Origin: UBA7916 sp036121365
GTDB lineage: Bacteria; Pseudomonadota; Gammaproteobacteria; Comchoanobacterales; Comchoanobacteraceae
Reading direction: 5' to 3'
Length of the DNA stretch: 64,000 bases
NCBI GenBank assembly: GCA_036121365.1
Contig: JAZAFR010000026.1
Span: 1-64,000, forward strand
The position numbers were made by a program, and so were the translations under genes. The notes under the pieces are model-generated. The model did not search any database. It saw only the letters and a program-made list of their open reading frames with translations, and was not told the origin of the DNA. Shown one piece after another: positions 51,880 to 61,439 of this stretch. The stretch's first letter is position 1. Each line of letters begins with the position of its first letter.

Positions 51880-54006
51880 TTATTGTACCACATCTTTCAT
51901 AGAAAGCTTAATTCTATTTTGACGTTTGTCAATTTCAGCAACACGTACCTTAATAATCTGTCCCGGTGATAATTCCTGACGGATATTCTCTATATGGTTG
52001 TGCGATATTTGTGAAATATGTAAGAATGCTTCTTTGTTATTTAAGATGGCAACTTTTGCTCCAAAATCTAATAGATCTGTGATTTTACCTTCGTAAATTT
52101 TTCCAATTTCTACATCTTTGACCATGCTTTCAATGTGCTCTTGTGCTTTCACTGAGTTTTCTTCTTCTTCTGAGCTTATCTTGATGACGCCGTCATCGGA
52201 TATATCGATTGCAACCTTGAATGTATCGATGATTTCTCGAATGGTTGCTCCACCTCTACCAATGACTTCTCTGATTTTGCTGACAGGTATGTTGAATTGT
52301 ATGATTTTTGGTGCATTAGAGGAGATTTCGCTTCGTGGTTCACTGAGTTTTTTGTTCATTTCACCTAATATGTGCAAACGGCCTTCTCTGGCTTGCTCCA
52401 ATGCTGCTGTCAATATCTCATCTGTTATACCATCAATTTTAATGTCCATCTGCAAGGCTGTTATTCCTTTTTCAGTACCCGCTACCTTAAAGTCCATGTC
52501 TCCAAAAGCATCTTCGTCTCCAAGAATATCGCTTAATATTGTAAATTGATTGTCTTCTTTAATTAGGCCCATAGCAATGCCTGCTACTGATGATTTGATA
52601 GGAACACCTGCATCCATCAGTGATAGACTGCTTGCGCAAATGGTTGCCATTGAACTTGATCCATTGCACGATAATATTTCTGAAACAACACGAATGATGT
52701 AAGAAAAATTATCTTTTTCACTCGGTAAAACTGCCATGAGTGCTTTTTTTGCCAATTCACCATGACCTATTTCTCTTCTTTTTGGGCCCAGTGGTTGACT
52801 ACATTCACCGACACTGTATCCAGGCATATTGTAATGTAGCATGAATTTGTCGTACTGTTTTGTATGTGAGGTAATGTCATCAAGTAATTGCGCGCTGCTT
52901 TCTTGTGCCGATAATGTTGCTATCCCCAATGCTTGTGTTTCTCCTCGTATGAATAATGCTGAACCATGAACATCATCCAAAAAACTTGGTATGACAGTGA
53001 TGGGTCTGATGTCATTTGTTTTTCTTCCATCGATTCGTTTATTTTCATCTATGGCTCTTTGTCTGATGATTTCTTTTTTGACATGGTATATGGCCAAATC
53101 AATTTCTTTTATGATTGCGTCTTCACTAATCTCTGTGTCGTTGTGTGTCGAGATCTTATTTTGAATGATGCTATTTCTGAGTTCTTTCAATGCGATATTG
53201 CGCTCAACTTTACCGGGAATGGTCAGTGCTGTTTTGAATGCATCAATGTTTGCTTGCTTGATTTCATCAATGGTTTTCCTTAGTGACGCTTCTTTCTCTG
53301 GATCTGCATTGATTGCTTGTTTTTCTATTTTGCTGCCTGTTCTCAGTTTTTCAATCTCTGTAATGATTGTTTGTAGCTGATTTTGTCCATATGCAATGGC
53401 TTCTTTTATTTTTGTTTCTGGTAACTCTTTGGCACTAGATTCTACCATAACATAAGAATCTTTGTTTCCTGCAACAATCAAGTCTATTCCAGAGTTCTCA
53501 AGTTCTTCTAAGCTTGGGTTCAAGGTAAATTGCCCGTCAATTAACCCAACTCTTGCTGCACCAATGGTGTTAAATGGTATGTGACTCAGAGTCAAAGCAG
53601 CAGAAGCAGCTATGAATCCTGCAATATCTGGTTGTACTGTTTTGTCATTCTGAAGTAGGTTTATATTGACTTGTACTTCGTCGTTGTAGTTGTCTTCAAA
53701 CATTGGACGCAGTGCTCTGTCTATAACGCGGCAAGTTAGAACTTCACGTGTGCTTGGTCTACCTTCTCTTCGATTGAAGCTTCCAGGAATTTTTCTTGCT
53801 GAGTATGATTTCTCACAATAATGGACAGATAAAGGAAAAAAATCTTTGTTGTCAGATTCTTTGTGACTGATATTTGCCATTATAATGCATTTGTCAATTC
53901 TTACAATCACGGTTGACGTGGCTTGTAGTGCCAGATGTCCAGATTCTATCGTAACAGTGTGCTTTCCGTATTTAAATTCTGCCTGTATTGGTGCTTTGAA
54001 ATCCAT
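51880..54006 (-). CDS. pnp: Polyribonucleotide nucleotidyltransferase (PNPase)
   Basis: Trimeric 3'-5' phosphorolytic exoribonuclease of the RNA degradosome. In 708 residues, two RNase PH domains are present (PGSFNRREGRPSTREVLTCR; VVSEILSCNGSSSMATICAS). They are followed by a KH domain (REVIGRGGATIREI) and an S1 domain (IYEGKITDLLDFGAKVAI, VRVAEIDKRQNRIKLSMKD). It follows rpsO by 27 nt, the usual rpsO-pnp operon. Confidence 0.97.
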   Translation of the reverse strand: MDFKAPIQAEFKYGKHTVTIESGHLALQATSTVIVRIDKCIIMANISHKESDNKDFFPLSVHYCEKSYSARKIPGSFNRREGRPSTREVLTCRVIDRALRPMFEDNYNDEVQVNINLLQNDKTVQPDIAGFIAASAALTLSHIPFNTIGAARVGLIDGQFTLNPSLEELENSGIDLIVAGNKDSYVMVESSAKELPETKIKEAIAYGQNQLQTIITEIEKLRTGSKIEKQAINADPEKEASLRKTIDEIKQANIDAFKTALTIPGKVERNIALKELRNSIIQNKISTHNDTEISEDAIIKEIDLAIYHVKKEIIRQRAIDENKRIDGRKTNDIRPITVIPSFLDDVHGSALFIRGETQALGIATLSAQESSAQLLDDITSHTKQYDKFMLHYNMPGYSVGECSQPLGPKRREIGHGELAKKALMAVLPSEKDNFSYIIRVVSEILSCNGSSSMATICASSLSLMDAGVPIKSSVAGIAMGLIKEDNQFTILSDILGDEDAFGDMDFKVAGTEKGITALQMDIKIDGITDEILTAALEQAREGRLHILGEMNKKLSEPRSEISSNAPKIIQFNIPVSKIREVIGRGGATIREIIDTFKVAIDISDDGVIKISSEEEENSVKAQEHIESMVKDVEIGKIYEGKITDLLDFGAKVAILNNKEAFLHISQISHNHIENIRQELSPGQIIKVRVAEIDKRQNRIKLSMKDVVQ

Positions 54007-54033
54007 AATGTTTTCCTGTTTGTAAAATGTAGA

Positions 54034-54291
54034 CTACTTGTCCCTGATATTTAACTCTTTGATTAGATCATAGTAGTTTTTTCTGTCTCTTTTTTTAAGA
54101 TAGTTCAGAAGTTTTTGCCTCTGCTTAATGATTTTTAATAGCCCATATCTGGAGTGTTTGTCTGTTTTGTGTGTTTTGAAATGAGTTGTTAAGTTGCTGA
54201 TTCTTGAACTCATCAATGCGATTTGAACTTGTGAAGAACCGGTGTCTTGCTCATTTAATTGGAACTTTTTAATGATTTCTGTTGTTTGCAC
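54034..54291 (-). CDS. rpsO: 30S ribosomal protein S15
   Basis: Primary 16S-binding protein of the platform. The 85 residues include NEQDTGSSQVQIALMSSRIS and HSRYGLLKIIKQRQKLLNYL. It starts with GTG at 54291 after GGGAG at 8-nt distance; no ATG lies closer to the conserved start. Own promoter 54343-54371. Confidence 0.95.
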   Translation of the reverse strand: MQTTEIIKKFQLNEQDTGSSQVQIALMSSRISNLTTHFKTHKTDKHSRYGLLKIIKQRQKLLNYLKKRDRKNYYDLIKELNIRDK

Positions 54292-54342
54292 TTGTGCTAC
54301 TCCCTAAATTTCAGTTATATGAATACACTTCTGTAGGCACGT

Positions 54343-54371
54343 ATTATATCGCATATTTTATTGTATGGCAA
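54343..54371 (-). promoter_or_regulatory. Sigma-70-like promoter for rpsO-pnp
   Basis: On the minus strand TTGCCA (54371-54366, 5/6), 17-bp spacer, TATAAT (54348-54343, perfect). The start is about 45 nt before the rpsO start codon. Confidence 0.75.
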
Positions 54372-54415
54372 TCTTTATTAAGGTTTATTTGATTTCGCTA
54401 ATACTTTGATTCTTT

Positions 54416-55309
54416 TTATTCTTCATGAAGCATTTTTACAGGTATTATTTTTTTGTTTTCTATCTTTATAATCCCCTGGAAAATACCTTTTTCATCATTT
54501 GCTTGCATTATTTCGGTATTTTCTCTGTTTTCTATGTCTGAGACTCTTATGCCGTGTTTTAATTTTTGTACGGTTTGCTCACACAGATGTATTTTCTTGA
54601 TATGGTCTAATGATTCTTCTATCGGTATCAATAAGCTGTGGGGATCCGAACATCGTTTAATTTCTTCCAGTTGGTGGTATTTTCTATTTTTCCATGGCTC
54701 AACATAAACTCTCTCTAAAGCAGACAAGCATCCCAATGTATTCAGAGATTTTCCAATGTCCTCAGCCAGTGTTCTAATGTATGTGCCTGAACTTACTAAG
54801 GTCTCCAAGTGGATTTGCTGTTGTTCTGTATCGTATGTGATGCTGTTGATGTTGTCAATGTTTACTAATCTTTCTGGTATGGGGATTTCTTTTCCTTTTC
54901 TGGCATAGATATAGTATGGTTTTCCCTTATATTTTAACGCACTAAATGCAGGAGGTTTTTGCTTGATGGTTCCTATGAATTTTGTTTGAATGACAGTTGT
55001 TATTTTGTCTAAATTTAGGTTTTTTATCTCACTCTGCGCAATTTGATTTCCCGTGATATCACCAGTGTCAGTGGCTATCCCTAATTGTATGCTCGCAGAG
55101 TAGTATTTTCTTGCTTTTTGTTGTGCAAACTGTATGAATTTTCTTGCTTGCCCAACGGCACAGACAATCATTCCAGTTGCCATAGGGTCTAATGTTCCAG
55201 TATGACCTACCTTCGTATTGTATATTTTTTTGATTGGATTAATGGCAGAATGTGAGCTGATGTCTTTTTCTTTGTTAATGAGTAAAAATCCGCTAATTCT
55301 ATTGGTCAT
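54416..55309 (-). CDS. truB: tRNA pseudouridine-55 synthase
   Basis: Makes pseudouridine 55 in the T loop of tRNAs. The 297 residues include the catalytic Asp motif GHTGTLDPMATGMIV (Asp about 44), KPPAFSALKYKGKPYYIYAR and VSSGTYIRTLAEDIG. It overlaps rbfA by 11 nt, in the order infB-rbfA-truB. Confidence 0.96.
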   Translation of the reverse strand: MTNRISGFLLINKEKDISSHSAINPIKKIYNTKVGHTGTLDPMATGMIVCAVGQARKFIQFAQQKARKYYSASIQLGIATDTGDITGNQIAQSEIKNLNLDKITTVIQTKFIGTIKQKPPAFSALKYKGKPYYIYARKGKEIPIPERLVNIDNINSITYDTEQQQIHLETLVSSGTYIRTLAEDIGKSLNTLGCLSALERVYVEPWKNRKYHQLEEIKRCSDPHSLLIPIEESLDHIKKIHLCEQTVQKLKHGIRVSDIENRENTEIMQANDEKGIFQGIIKIENKKIIPVKMLHEE

Positions 55310-55601
55310 TATTCGAGATAGATATACAAAAATGTAAGTTAGGAATGCCTTTTAGATTTAGCTCTACTGCAATATGCTTCTTTATTTGAGGCAGATGGCG
55401 GGTAATATTATTGTGCGCTTTTGTTATGTCCTCTACACACGATAATTGCTCTTGATTGATCACTGCGTAGTATATGTGAGCATTTCTTCTGTCGCTCATT
55501 AGTACTTTTTCCACGCTTGCCTCTATTTCATCATTCATGTGAAAAAATTGATTGATGCAATTGTGTAATCGTTTTGCTATTTTTAGGTCTCTGTTGTTCA
55601 T
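55299..55601 (-). CDS. rbfA: Ribosome-binding factor A
   Basis: Cold-shock 30S maturation factor. The 100-residue product is shorter than E. coli RbfA (133). It keeps a KH-type pattern (VEKVLMSDRRNAHIYYAVIN, HITRHL-like NNITRHLPQIKKHIAVELNL) with NLHFCISIS near the end, but lacks the extended C-terminal tail. Its position between infB and truB supports the call. Confidence 0.85.
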   Translation of the reverse strand: MNNRDLKIAKRLHNCINQFFHMNDEIEASVEKVLMSDRRNAHIYYAVINQEQLSCVEDITKAHNNITRHLPQIKKHIAVELNLKGIPNLHFCISISNNDQ

Positions 55602-55603
55602 TT

Positions 55604-57883
55604 TTATACAGTGTTTTTTTCAACGACAAAAGTCTCTATCTGATCTCCAGGTTCAATATCTGTGTACCCCTTGATACCAATGCCACACTCTAAGCCCTTT
55701 TTGACTTCTGTTGCGTCATCCTGAAATCTGCGCAGAGATTGTATCTTGCCAGTGTAAATGGCTTTTTCATTGCGAATCAGACGTGCGTTTGCATTTTTCT
55801 TGATTGATCCTTCTATGACAATGCAGCCTGCGATACTGATTTGTTTCGATGCTCTGAATACTTCTTTGACGTCTGCCGTTCCGGTGATTTTTTCAGAAGT
55901 CTCAGGCGTCATGATATTTTTAGAGAGCTGTAGCAAATAATCATAAATGTCGTAAACAGTACTAAAGTACTCGACATTGACTTTTTCGCTTGCTTGTAAC
56001 TTTCTTGCACTGGAATCTGCTCGGACATTAAATGCAACAATCAGTGCGTTGGAAGCTGAGGCTAAATGGATGTCTGAGCTATTAATGCCCCCAACTGTAT
56101 AAGCAACAATGTTGATGTTGAAAGATTCTAATGAACTGTCGTTGTTGATCTTATTGACCAAATCGATGATGGCCTCTAAAGACCCGTGTACATCTGATTT
56201 TATGATGATGCTAAGCATTTTTTTGTCTGAAACACTGTCGTCCATTTGTCTCAGGAATAAATCATTTTTGCTCTTTTGTGCTTGCATACGTTCTCTTAAG
56301 CGGTTTTCAGTTTTTTTTCTAGTTGCAACTAATCTTGCTTCTTTTTCACTGTGTACTCCGACTGCAAGATCTCCCGCTTTTGGTAGTCCGGATAATCCTG
56401 TGATTTCAACTGTATCGCCCGGGATTGCCGCTTTTTTCTTTTTTCTAGTGTGATCATACATGGTTCTTATTTTTCCATAGTATTCGTCTATCAATACAAT
56501 GGTTCCTGGGATGAATTTTCCTGATTGTACCAATAGTGTTGCCGTAGGCCCTAACCCAAGGTCAACTTTAGATTCTATGATAGTGCCTTGAGGCCTTCCA
56601 GAGAAGTTTGCTTTTAGATCTAGCATTTCTGCCTGCAGTGCAATGCTGTCTATTAACTCATCAATACCCTGTCCAGTTTTTGCCGATATATTTTGAAATA
56701 TTGTTTCGCCTCCCCATTCTTCTGGGCTTAGATTGTGCTGGCTTAAGTCTGTTTTGATGCGATCTATGTCTGCATCTTCTTTATCAATTTTATTGACGGC
56801 CACAATGATGGGGACGTTAGCAGCTGTTGCATGTTGTATTGCCTCTATTGTTTGTGGCATCACTCCATCATTTGCAGCAACCACCAATACAACAAGGTCG
56901 GTTACCTTTGCGCCTCGAGCGCGCATTGCAGTGAACGACTCATGTCCTGGTGTGTCCAGAAATGTGATGTCTCCATGTGATGTATTCACTTTGTATGCAC
57001 CAATATGCTGTGTTATTCCGCCTGCCTCTTTGTCTACAACTTTCGTTTTTCTGATGGTGTCTAATAATGTGGTTTTACCATGGTCTACGTGGCCCATGAT
57101 GGTTACGATGGCTGAACGCGCCTTGATGTCTTCTTTGTCTGTATAGTCAGTGATGTCTAGTAAGGATTCCGATGTGGATCTTTTTGTCTCTGGAACTGCT
57201 TTGAAGCCTAAGTTATCACAAACTATTTCTGCTAAATCGTAGCCAATGATTTGATTGATGGTTACCATCTCCCCTAGATCAAAAAACATTTTTATGATTT
57301 CTGTTGTGTTGGTATTAATTTTTTTAGATAGTTCTTCTATGCTCATACTCTCTGGGAGTTCCAGTTTTGAGCCCTCAGCGGTGGTCTTTTTTTGCTTAGG
57401 TTCAGTTGCCTTTTCTTCTTTAATCGGAGTTTGTTTGTTTGGCTCTTTTGATCTTGACGCCAATACTTCTTCAACAGAAAGCGGTTTGTTTGTAGCTTGT
57501 GGTTCTTCTTTCGTTTTTGACTTTTTGGACAATTGTTTTTTTGTACTTGTTTTTTCGCTGTTAGGGGTTGTGGTTACTGATTCAGATGTTTTCTCATGTT
57601 TTTGAGTGATTTTTTTATCCAGGTTTCTTTTGTGTTGGTTTTGTTCGTCAGTGAATGTCTGCTCTTTGATGGATGATGTCTTCAGAGATAATGGTTTTTT
57701 TAACTTGATTCCTATTTTTTTTTTGTTTTTCCTAATGTGCTCAATTACTTTTTGTTGTTGCTCTGTGTTGAGTATGTCGTCCTCTTTTGACATAGACAAA
57801 CCAGCTTCTGATATTTTCTTCAGAAGATCCGTGGTTGTTAATCCCGCTTTTTTTGCAAGTGATTCGACAGTAATGCTTTTCAT
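55604..57883 (-). CDS. infB: Translation initiation factor IF-2
   Basis: GTPase that brings fMet-tRNA to the 30S subunit. In 759 residues, an N-terminal helix domain (ITVESLAKKAGLTTTDLLKK) leads to a Lys/Glu/Thr-rich linker. The G domain follows (TIMGHVDHGKTTLLDTI, DTPGHESFTAMRARGA, NKID), then domains II-IV. ATG 57883 lies 10 nt after the nusA stop. The open frame extends upstream to 57919 but would overlap nusA without added conservation. Shorter than E. coli IF2-1 (890), mainly in the linker. Confidence 0.96.
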   Translation of the reverse strand: MKSITVESLAKKAGLTTTDLLKKISEAGLSMSKEDDILNTEQQQKVIEHIRKNKKKIGIKLKKPLSLKTSSIKEQTFTDEQNQHKRNLDKKITQKHEKTSESVTTTPNSEKTSTKKQLSKKSKTKEEPQATNKPLSVEEVLASRSKEPNKQTPIKEEKATEPKQKKTTAEGSKLELPESMSIEELSKKINTNTTEIIKMFFDLGEMVTINQIIGYDLAEIVCDNLGFKAVPETKRSTSESLLDITDYTDKEDIKARSAIVTIMGHVDHGKTTLLDTIRKTKVVDKEAGGITQHIGAYKVNTSHGDITFLDTPGHESFTAMRARGAKVTDLVVLVVAANDGVMPQTIEAIQHATAANVPIIVAVNKIDKEDADIDRIKTDLSQHNLSPEEWGGETIFQNISAKTGQGIDELIDSIALQAEMLDLKANFSGRPQGTIIESKVDLGLGPTATLLVQSGKFIPGTIVLIDEYYGKIRTMYDHTRKKKKAAIPGDTVEITGLSGLPKAGDLAVGVHSEKEARLVATRKKTENRLRERMQAQKSKNDLFLRQMDDSVSDKKMLSIIIKSDVHGSLEAIIDLVNKINNDSSLESFNINIVAYTVGGINSSDIHLASASNALIVAFNVRADSSARKLQASEKVNVEYFSTVYDIYDYLLQLSKNIMTPETSEKITGTADVKEVFRASKQISIAGCIVIEGSIKKNANARLIRNEKAIYTGKIQSLRRFQDDATEVKKGLECGIGIKGYTDIEPGDQIETFVVEKNTV

Positions 57884-57893
57884 AATGATAAAC

Positions 57894-59402
57894 TTATTTT
57901 TCCTCGTTGATGTTATCAAACCATGGTTTTCTGGCTGATAAGATGATTTTCCCTGCCATTTCCTCTGATATCGGGATGATTTCTCTTAGCTCATCAGTGG
58001 CAAGTTCTGCTAAATCTTCTTGAGTGATGATTTGGTTTTTTTTCAGTGTTTTTGCTTGTTCTTCAGAGATTGATTCGAATCCAGATAGCTCTAAACTGGT
58101 TTCATCCTCTTCGATGTTCTCTAGAGTTAAGGTCTGCTCTAGTTGATGTGATTTTGCTTGCTCATAGATGGCTTCTGCTATTTCTTCATCAAACTCTTCG
58201 ATTTCGCTTAATCTATCAATGCTTGATGATGTGATGTCTTTTGTAGAGATAAGGCCTTCTCTGATTAGGATTTCTGCAATTTCTAAATCAACACCAAGTT
58301 GTTCACCTAGCTGTTCTTCTGGTTCAATTGTGCTTTCTTCGGTGTCTTCGGCTTTATTTAAATTGAGTGTCCATCCAGTCAATTGTGTGGCAAGTCGGAT
58401 GTTTTGTCCGTTTCTTCCGATGACTTGAGCCAATTGTTCTGGTAGGGTGTTGATGTCCATGCTGTTTGTTTCTTCATGAATGGAAATAGAGTGTACTTCT
58501 CCAGGTGACAATGATGCAATGACAATTTTTGCTGGGTTGTCGTCCCAAAGAATAATGTCGATGCGTTCGCCGTTCAGTTCATTGGATACAGCCTGAACTC
58601 TTGTGCCTTTAATGCCGATACATGCGCCGATAGGGTCTACCCGTTTGTCATTGCTTTTGACTGCAACTTTTGCTCGTGAGCCTGGGTCTCTTGCAATGGC
58701 TTTGATTTCAATACTGCCTTCGTGTATTTCTGGCACTTCACTAATGAATAGTTGTTTTAAGAAGTTGTTTGATGTTCGGGATAGTTCAACAGTGGCATTT
58801 CTATATTCTGAGTCAGTCCCTGATATTTCTACTTTTATCTTATCGTCAATACGGTAGTTTTCTCTAGGGATCATATTCGCTTTGTGTAAAATTCCATCGA
58901 CTTGATCTGTGATTTCTACGATTAAATGCTCTCTAGTAACTCTTTTTACAGTACCAATCACAATGGTTCCAATTTTTTCTCTGTAGATGTTTTTGTGCTT
59001 TTTTATTTGGCCTTCGTGAATGATTTTTTTGAACAATTGCTTCGCTTGTGTGGCTGCAATTCTTCCAAGATCGATGTCAAGTGCTTGGTATATTGATTGA
59101 CCTTCTTTGGCATCGGCTTTCATGCCAGCTTCAACTTGGATCTTCTCTGCTTCGTCTATAGAGATCTCTCTCTCTGGATGGATGTCTTCCGTATTGTTAG
59201 CTACGATGTGATACACTCTGTAGATTTCCATGTCACCGCTGTCAGGTTCAATGTGAACCTTGATCTCTGCTTCTTCGGGATACTTTTTGCTTTTTATGAC
59301 GACTTGTTCTAAGGCTAGTTCTATCTCTGAAGCCATGCTTTCTGCGCTGAGCCCGGTTTGGCTAGTTAGATAGTCTAAGAAAGTTTTGATTTCTTTACTC
59401 AT
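57894..59402 (-). CDS. nusA: Transcription termination/antitermination factor NusA
   Basis: Polymerase-binding elongation factor. The 502 residues comprise an N-terminal domain (AESMASEIELALEQVVIKSK), S1 (IGTIVIGTVKRVTREHLIVE) and KH domains (DPIGACIGIKGTRVQAVSNE, QVIGRNGQNIRLATQLTGW). Two C-terminal acidic repeats follow (FDEEIAEAIYEQAKS, ISEEMAGKIILSARKPWF), as in E. coli. It overlaps rimP by 8 nt. Confidence 0.97.
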   Translation of the reverse strand: MSKEIKTFLDYLTSQTGLSAESMASEIELALEQVVIKSKKYPEEAEIKVHIEPDSGDMEIYRVYHIVANNTEDIHPEREISIDEAEKIQVEAGMKADAKEGQSIYQALDIDLGRIAATQAKQLFKKIIHEGQIKKHKNIYREKIGTIVIGTVKRVTREHLIVEITDQVDGILHKANMIPRENYRIDDKIKVEISGTDSEYRNATVELSRTSNNFLKQLFISEVPEIHEGSIEIKAIARDPGSRAKVAVKSNDKRVDPIGACIGIKGTRVQAVSNELNGERIDIILWDDNPAKIVIASLSPGEVHSISIHEETNSMDINTLPEQLAQVIGRNGQNIRLATQLTGWTLNLNKAEDTEESTIEPEEQLGEQLGVDLEIAEILIREGLISTKDITSSSIDRLSEIEEFDEEIAEAIYEQAKSHQLEQTLTLENIEEDETSLELSGFESISEEQAKTLKKNQIITQEDLAELATDELREIIPISEEMAGKIILSARKPWFDNINEEK

Positions 59403-59865
59403 TTGTCTGTCCTGTTTCGTAAATAATACGTATTTTATCGATGTTTTCCCAATTTAGATTCAATGTTTTCTCTTCAGTTTGTATTTGTAATATGTCCTCA
59501 ACAATGCTGACTATTTTTCCTGAGAAGTTTTTTTGATTGTCAATGGATGATTTGGTTTTTACTTTGACATTGTTGCCGATGTTTTCTTTACACTGCTCAA
59601 TGGTGAAAAGTTTTCTGTCTAATCCAGGAGAAGAGATTTCTAGTGTGAAATTCAGAATGGAAGGAAAGTCAACTGCCGAAGATGCCAATAAGTGTTGCCC
59701 AACCTCCTGACACAGCTTGTCTGTGACAGGGTGTGGTTTATTGTCTATGAAAATTCTCAATGTGTTGTTTTTGTTTCCGGGCAACATTTCACAGCCATAC
59801 AGAGTAGCGTTACACGCTTTCACACTGTGCTCTATGTGCTTTTTCATGTCCTCAAAAACTTTCAT
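59395..59865 (-). CDS. rimP: Ribosome maturation factor RimP
   Basis: 30S assembly factor. The 156 residues include LRIFIDNKPHPVTDKLCQEV and the family signature LEISSPGLDRKLFTIEQC. ATG 59865 has GAGGTG about six nt upstream; a GTG at 59874 would add three residues. First gene of the rimP-nusA-infB-rbfA-truB operon, just downstream of the tRNA-fMet terminator. Confidence 0.93.
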   Translation of the reverse strand: MKVFEDMKKHIEHSVKACNATLYGCEMLPGNKNNTLRIFIDNKPHPVTDKLCQEVGQHLLASSAVDFPSILNFTLEISSPGLDRKLFTIEQCKENIGNNVKVKTKSSIDNQKNFSGKIVSIVEDILQIQTEEKTLNLNWENIDKIRIIYETGQTNE

Positions 59866-59883
59866 TTCAATCACCTCATTTGT

Positions 59884-59908
59884 AAAAAAAAGAGCCTTTT
59901 GGCTCTTT
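59884..59908 (-). terminator. Intrinsic terminator after tRNA-fMet
   Basis: On the minus strand AAAGAGCC pairs with GGCTCTTT around an AAAA loop and runs directly into a T tract (59890-59884). It lies between tRNA-fMet and rimP, so the rimP operon depends on readthrough or on a promoter I could not identify in the short gap. Confidence 0.85.
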
Positions 59909-59914
59909 CTTCTG

Positions 59915-59988
<74 letters not shown>

Positions 59989-60002
59989 GTTGTATGTTAT
60001 CA

Positions 60003-60044
60003 AAAAAAAAACCAGAAGGCAAGCAGTTATACTGATTTTGCCTA
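60003..60044 (-). terminator. Intrinsic terminator after hslU
   Basis: On the minus strand AGGCAA (60044-60039) pairs with TTGCCT (60023-60018), with an inner CAGT/ACTG stem. TCTGG and ten T residues (60012-60003) follow. It separates the hslVU transcript from tRNA-fMet. The downstream stem strand TTGCCT could also act as a -35 for the tRNA. Confidence 0.8.
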
Positions 60045-60092
60045 ATAAACTTGTCTCTTTTGATTTTTCTTTGACTTATTCAGAGTCGTTAA

Positions 60093-61436
60093 CTACAAAA
60101 TACACTTTTCTAGTTCTTCTTGACTTTCCTTCTCGGTCGGTAACTCTTCTTCTACAAACTTTTTGTCGATGGTCACTGTTTTTCCTCGGTGTTTCTCAGC
60201 GTTATATGAAATGTTTTCCAGACACTTCTCCATGACAGCATGCAATTGACGCGCGCCAATATTGTCATTTTTTTCATTTTTTAAAAATGCGATGTGTGCA
60301 ATTTGTGAAATGCCACTGGCTGTGAATTTTAATTCAATGTCTTCAGTTTTCATCAACGCTTGATACTGTTTGGTAAGGGATGCTTTTGGTGCGGTGAGTA
60401 TTTTTTTAAAATCCTCTGTTGTCAGTGCTTTTAAGTTGACTCGAATGGGCAATCTGCCCTGTAATTCAGAAGCCATATCACTTGGGCTTACGCCCATGAA
60501 AGCACCAGATGTGATGAATAATATGTGTTCTGTATTAACAGACCCATATTTGGTTTGTACTGTTGTTCCTTCAATCAGTGGTAGAAGGTCTCTTTGAACA
60601 CCTTCTCGTGATACTTCACTTTGTCCTGAGCTTTTGACCACCTTGTCAATTTCATCAATGAATACAATGCCGTTTTCTTCGACACGCTTAATCGCTTCTT
60701 GTCTGATTTGTTCTTCGTTGAGTAATGCATTGCTTTCTTCTTGTAGCAGACTTTTTTTGGCGTCTTTGATTTTCATTTTGGTAATGCGACTTTTGTCTGT
60801 TGGCATATTTTGCATCCAATTGGATATTTGGCTTGTGATTTCCTCCATTCCAGCAGGGGTCACTATTTCAACACCAATATTTGCTCTTGATTCAATATCA
60901 ATGAAATTCTCATCCAGCTCTCCCTGACGATATTTCTTTATCAATTCAGATTTTGAGAGTGGGTGTGTTTTGTCTTTGTTCTTTTCTTCAGCTTCTTGGA
61001 GCTGCTTTATGATGATCTCTTCAACATTTTTCTCTGCTTGTTTTTGATTCTCTTTGAATGCTGTTTCTTTCATGCTGCTGATTGAGATGGCCAATAGGTC
61101 GCGTATGATGGAATCGACATCTCGTCCAACATAGCCCACTTCTGTGAATTTAGTGGCCTCAATTTTTATGAATGGCGCATCTATGATTTTGGCAATTCTT
61201 CTTGCTATTTCCGTTTTTCCTACCCCTGTGGGTCCAACCATCAATATGTTTTTGGGTTGTATTTCATGCTTGAGATCGCCAGTTTGTAATCTTCTCCATC
61301 GGTTTCTGATTGCAATGGCAACTGCCTTTTTTGCACGGTCTTGCCCAACGATGAATTGATTGAGCTTTTTCACGATGTCTTTGGGGTATAAGGAGTCTTG
61401 GCTGACGCCATTATTTGTTTGTTCTTTTGTGCTCAT
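60093..61436 (-). CDS. hslU: ATP-dependent protease ATPase subunit HslU
   Basis: AAA+ unfoldase that feeds HslV. The 447 residues include LNQFIVGQDRAKKAVAIAIR, Walker A GPTGVGKTEIARRIA, the pore motif GYVGRDV, Walker B IVFIDEIDKV and the sensor-2 region. An I domain (about 110-240) lies between. It starts 3 nt after hslV and ends in a terminator. Confidence 0.97.
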   Translation of the reverse strand: MSTKEQTNNGVSQDSLYPKDIVKKLNQFIVGQDRAKKAVAIAIRNRWRRLQTGDLKHEIQPKNILMVGPTGVGKTEIARRIAKIIDAPFIKIEATKFTEVGYVGRDVDSIIRDLLAISISSMKETAFKENQKQAEKNVEEIIIKQLQEAEEKNKDKTHPLSKSELIKKYRQGELDENFIDIESRANIGVEIVTPAGMEEITSQISNWMQNMPTDKSRITKMKIKDAKKSLLQEESNALLNEEQIRQEAIKRVEENGIVFIDEIDKVVKSSGQSEVSREGVQRDLLPLIEGTTVQTKYGSVNTEHILFITSGAFMGVSPSDMASELQGRLPIRVNLKALTTEDFKKILTAPKASLTKQYQALMKTEDIELKFTASGISQIAHIAFLKNEKNDNIGARQLHAVMEKCLENISYNAEKHRGKTVTIDKKFVEEELPTEKESQEELEKCIL

Positions 61437-61439
61437 GGA

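Noticed and set aside
57884..57919. Longer infB start at 57919
   Set aside because: It would overlap the end of nusA, and the conserved IF-2 N-terminus begins at the ATG at 57883.
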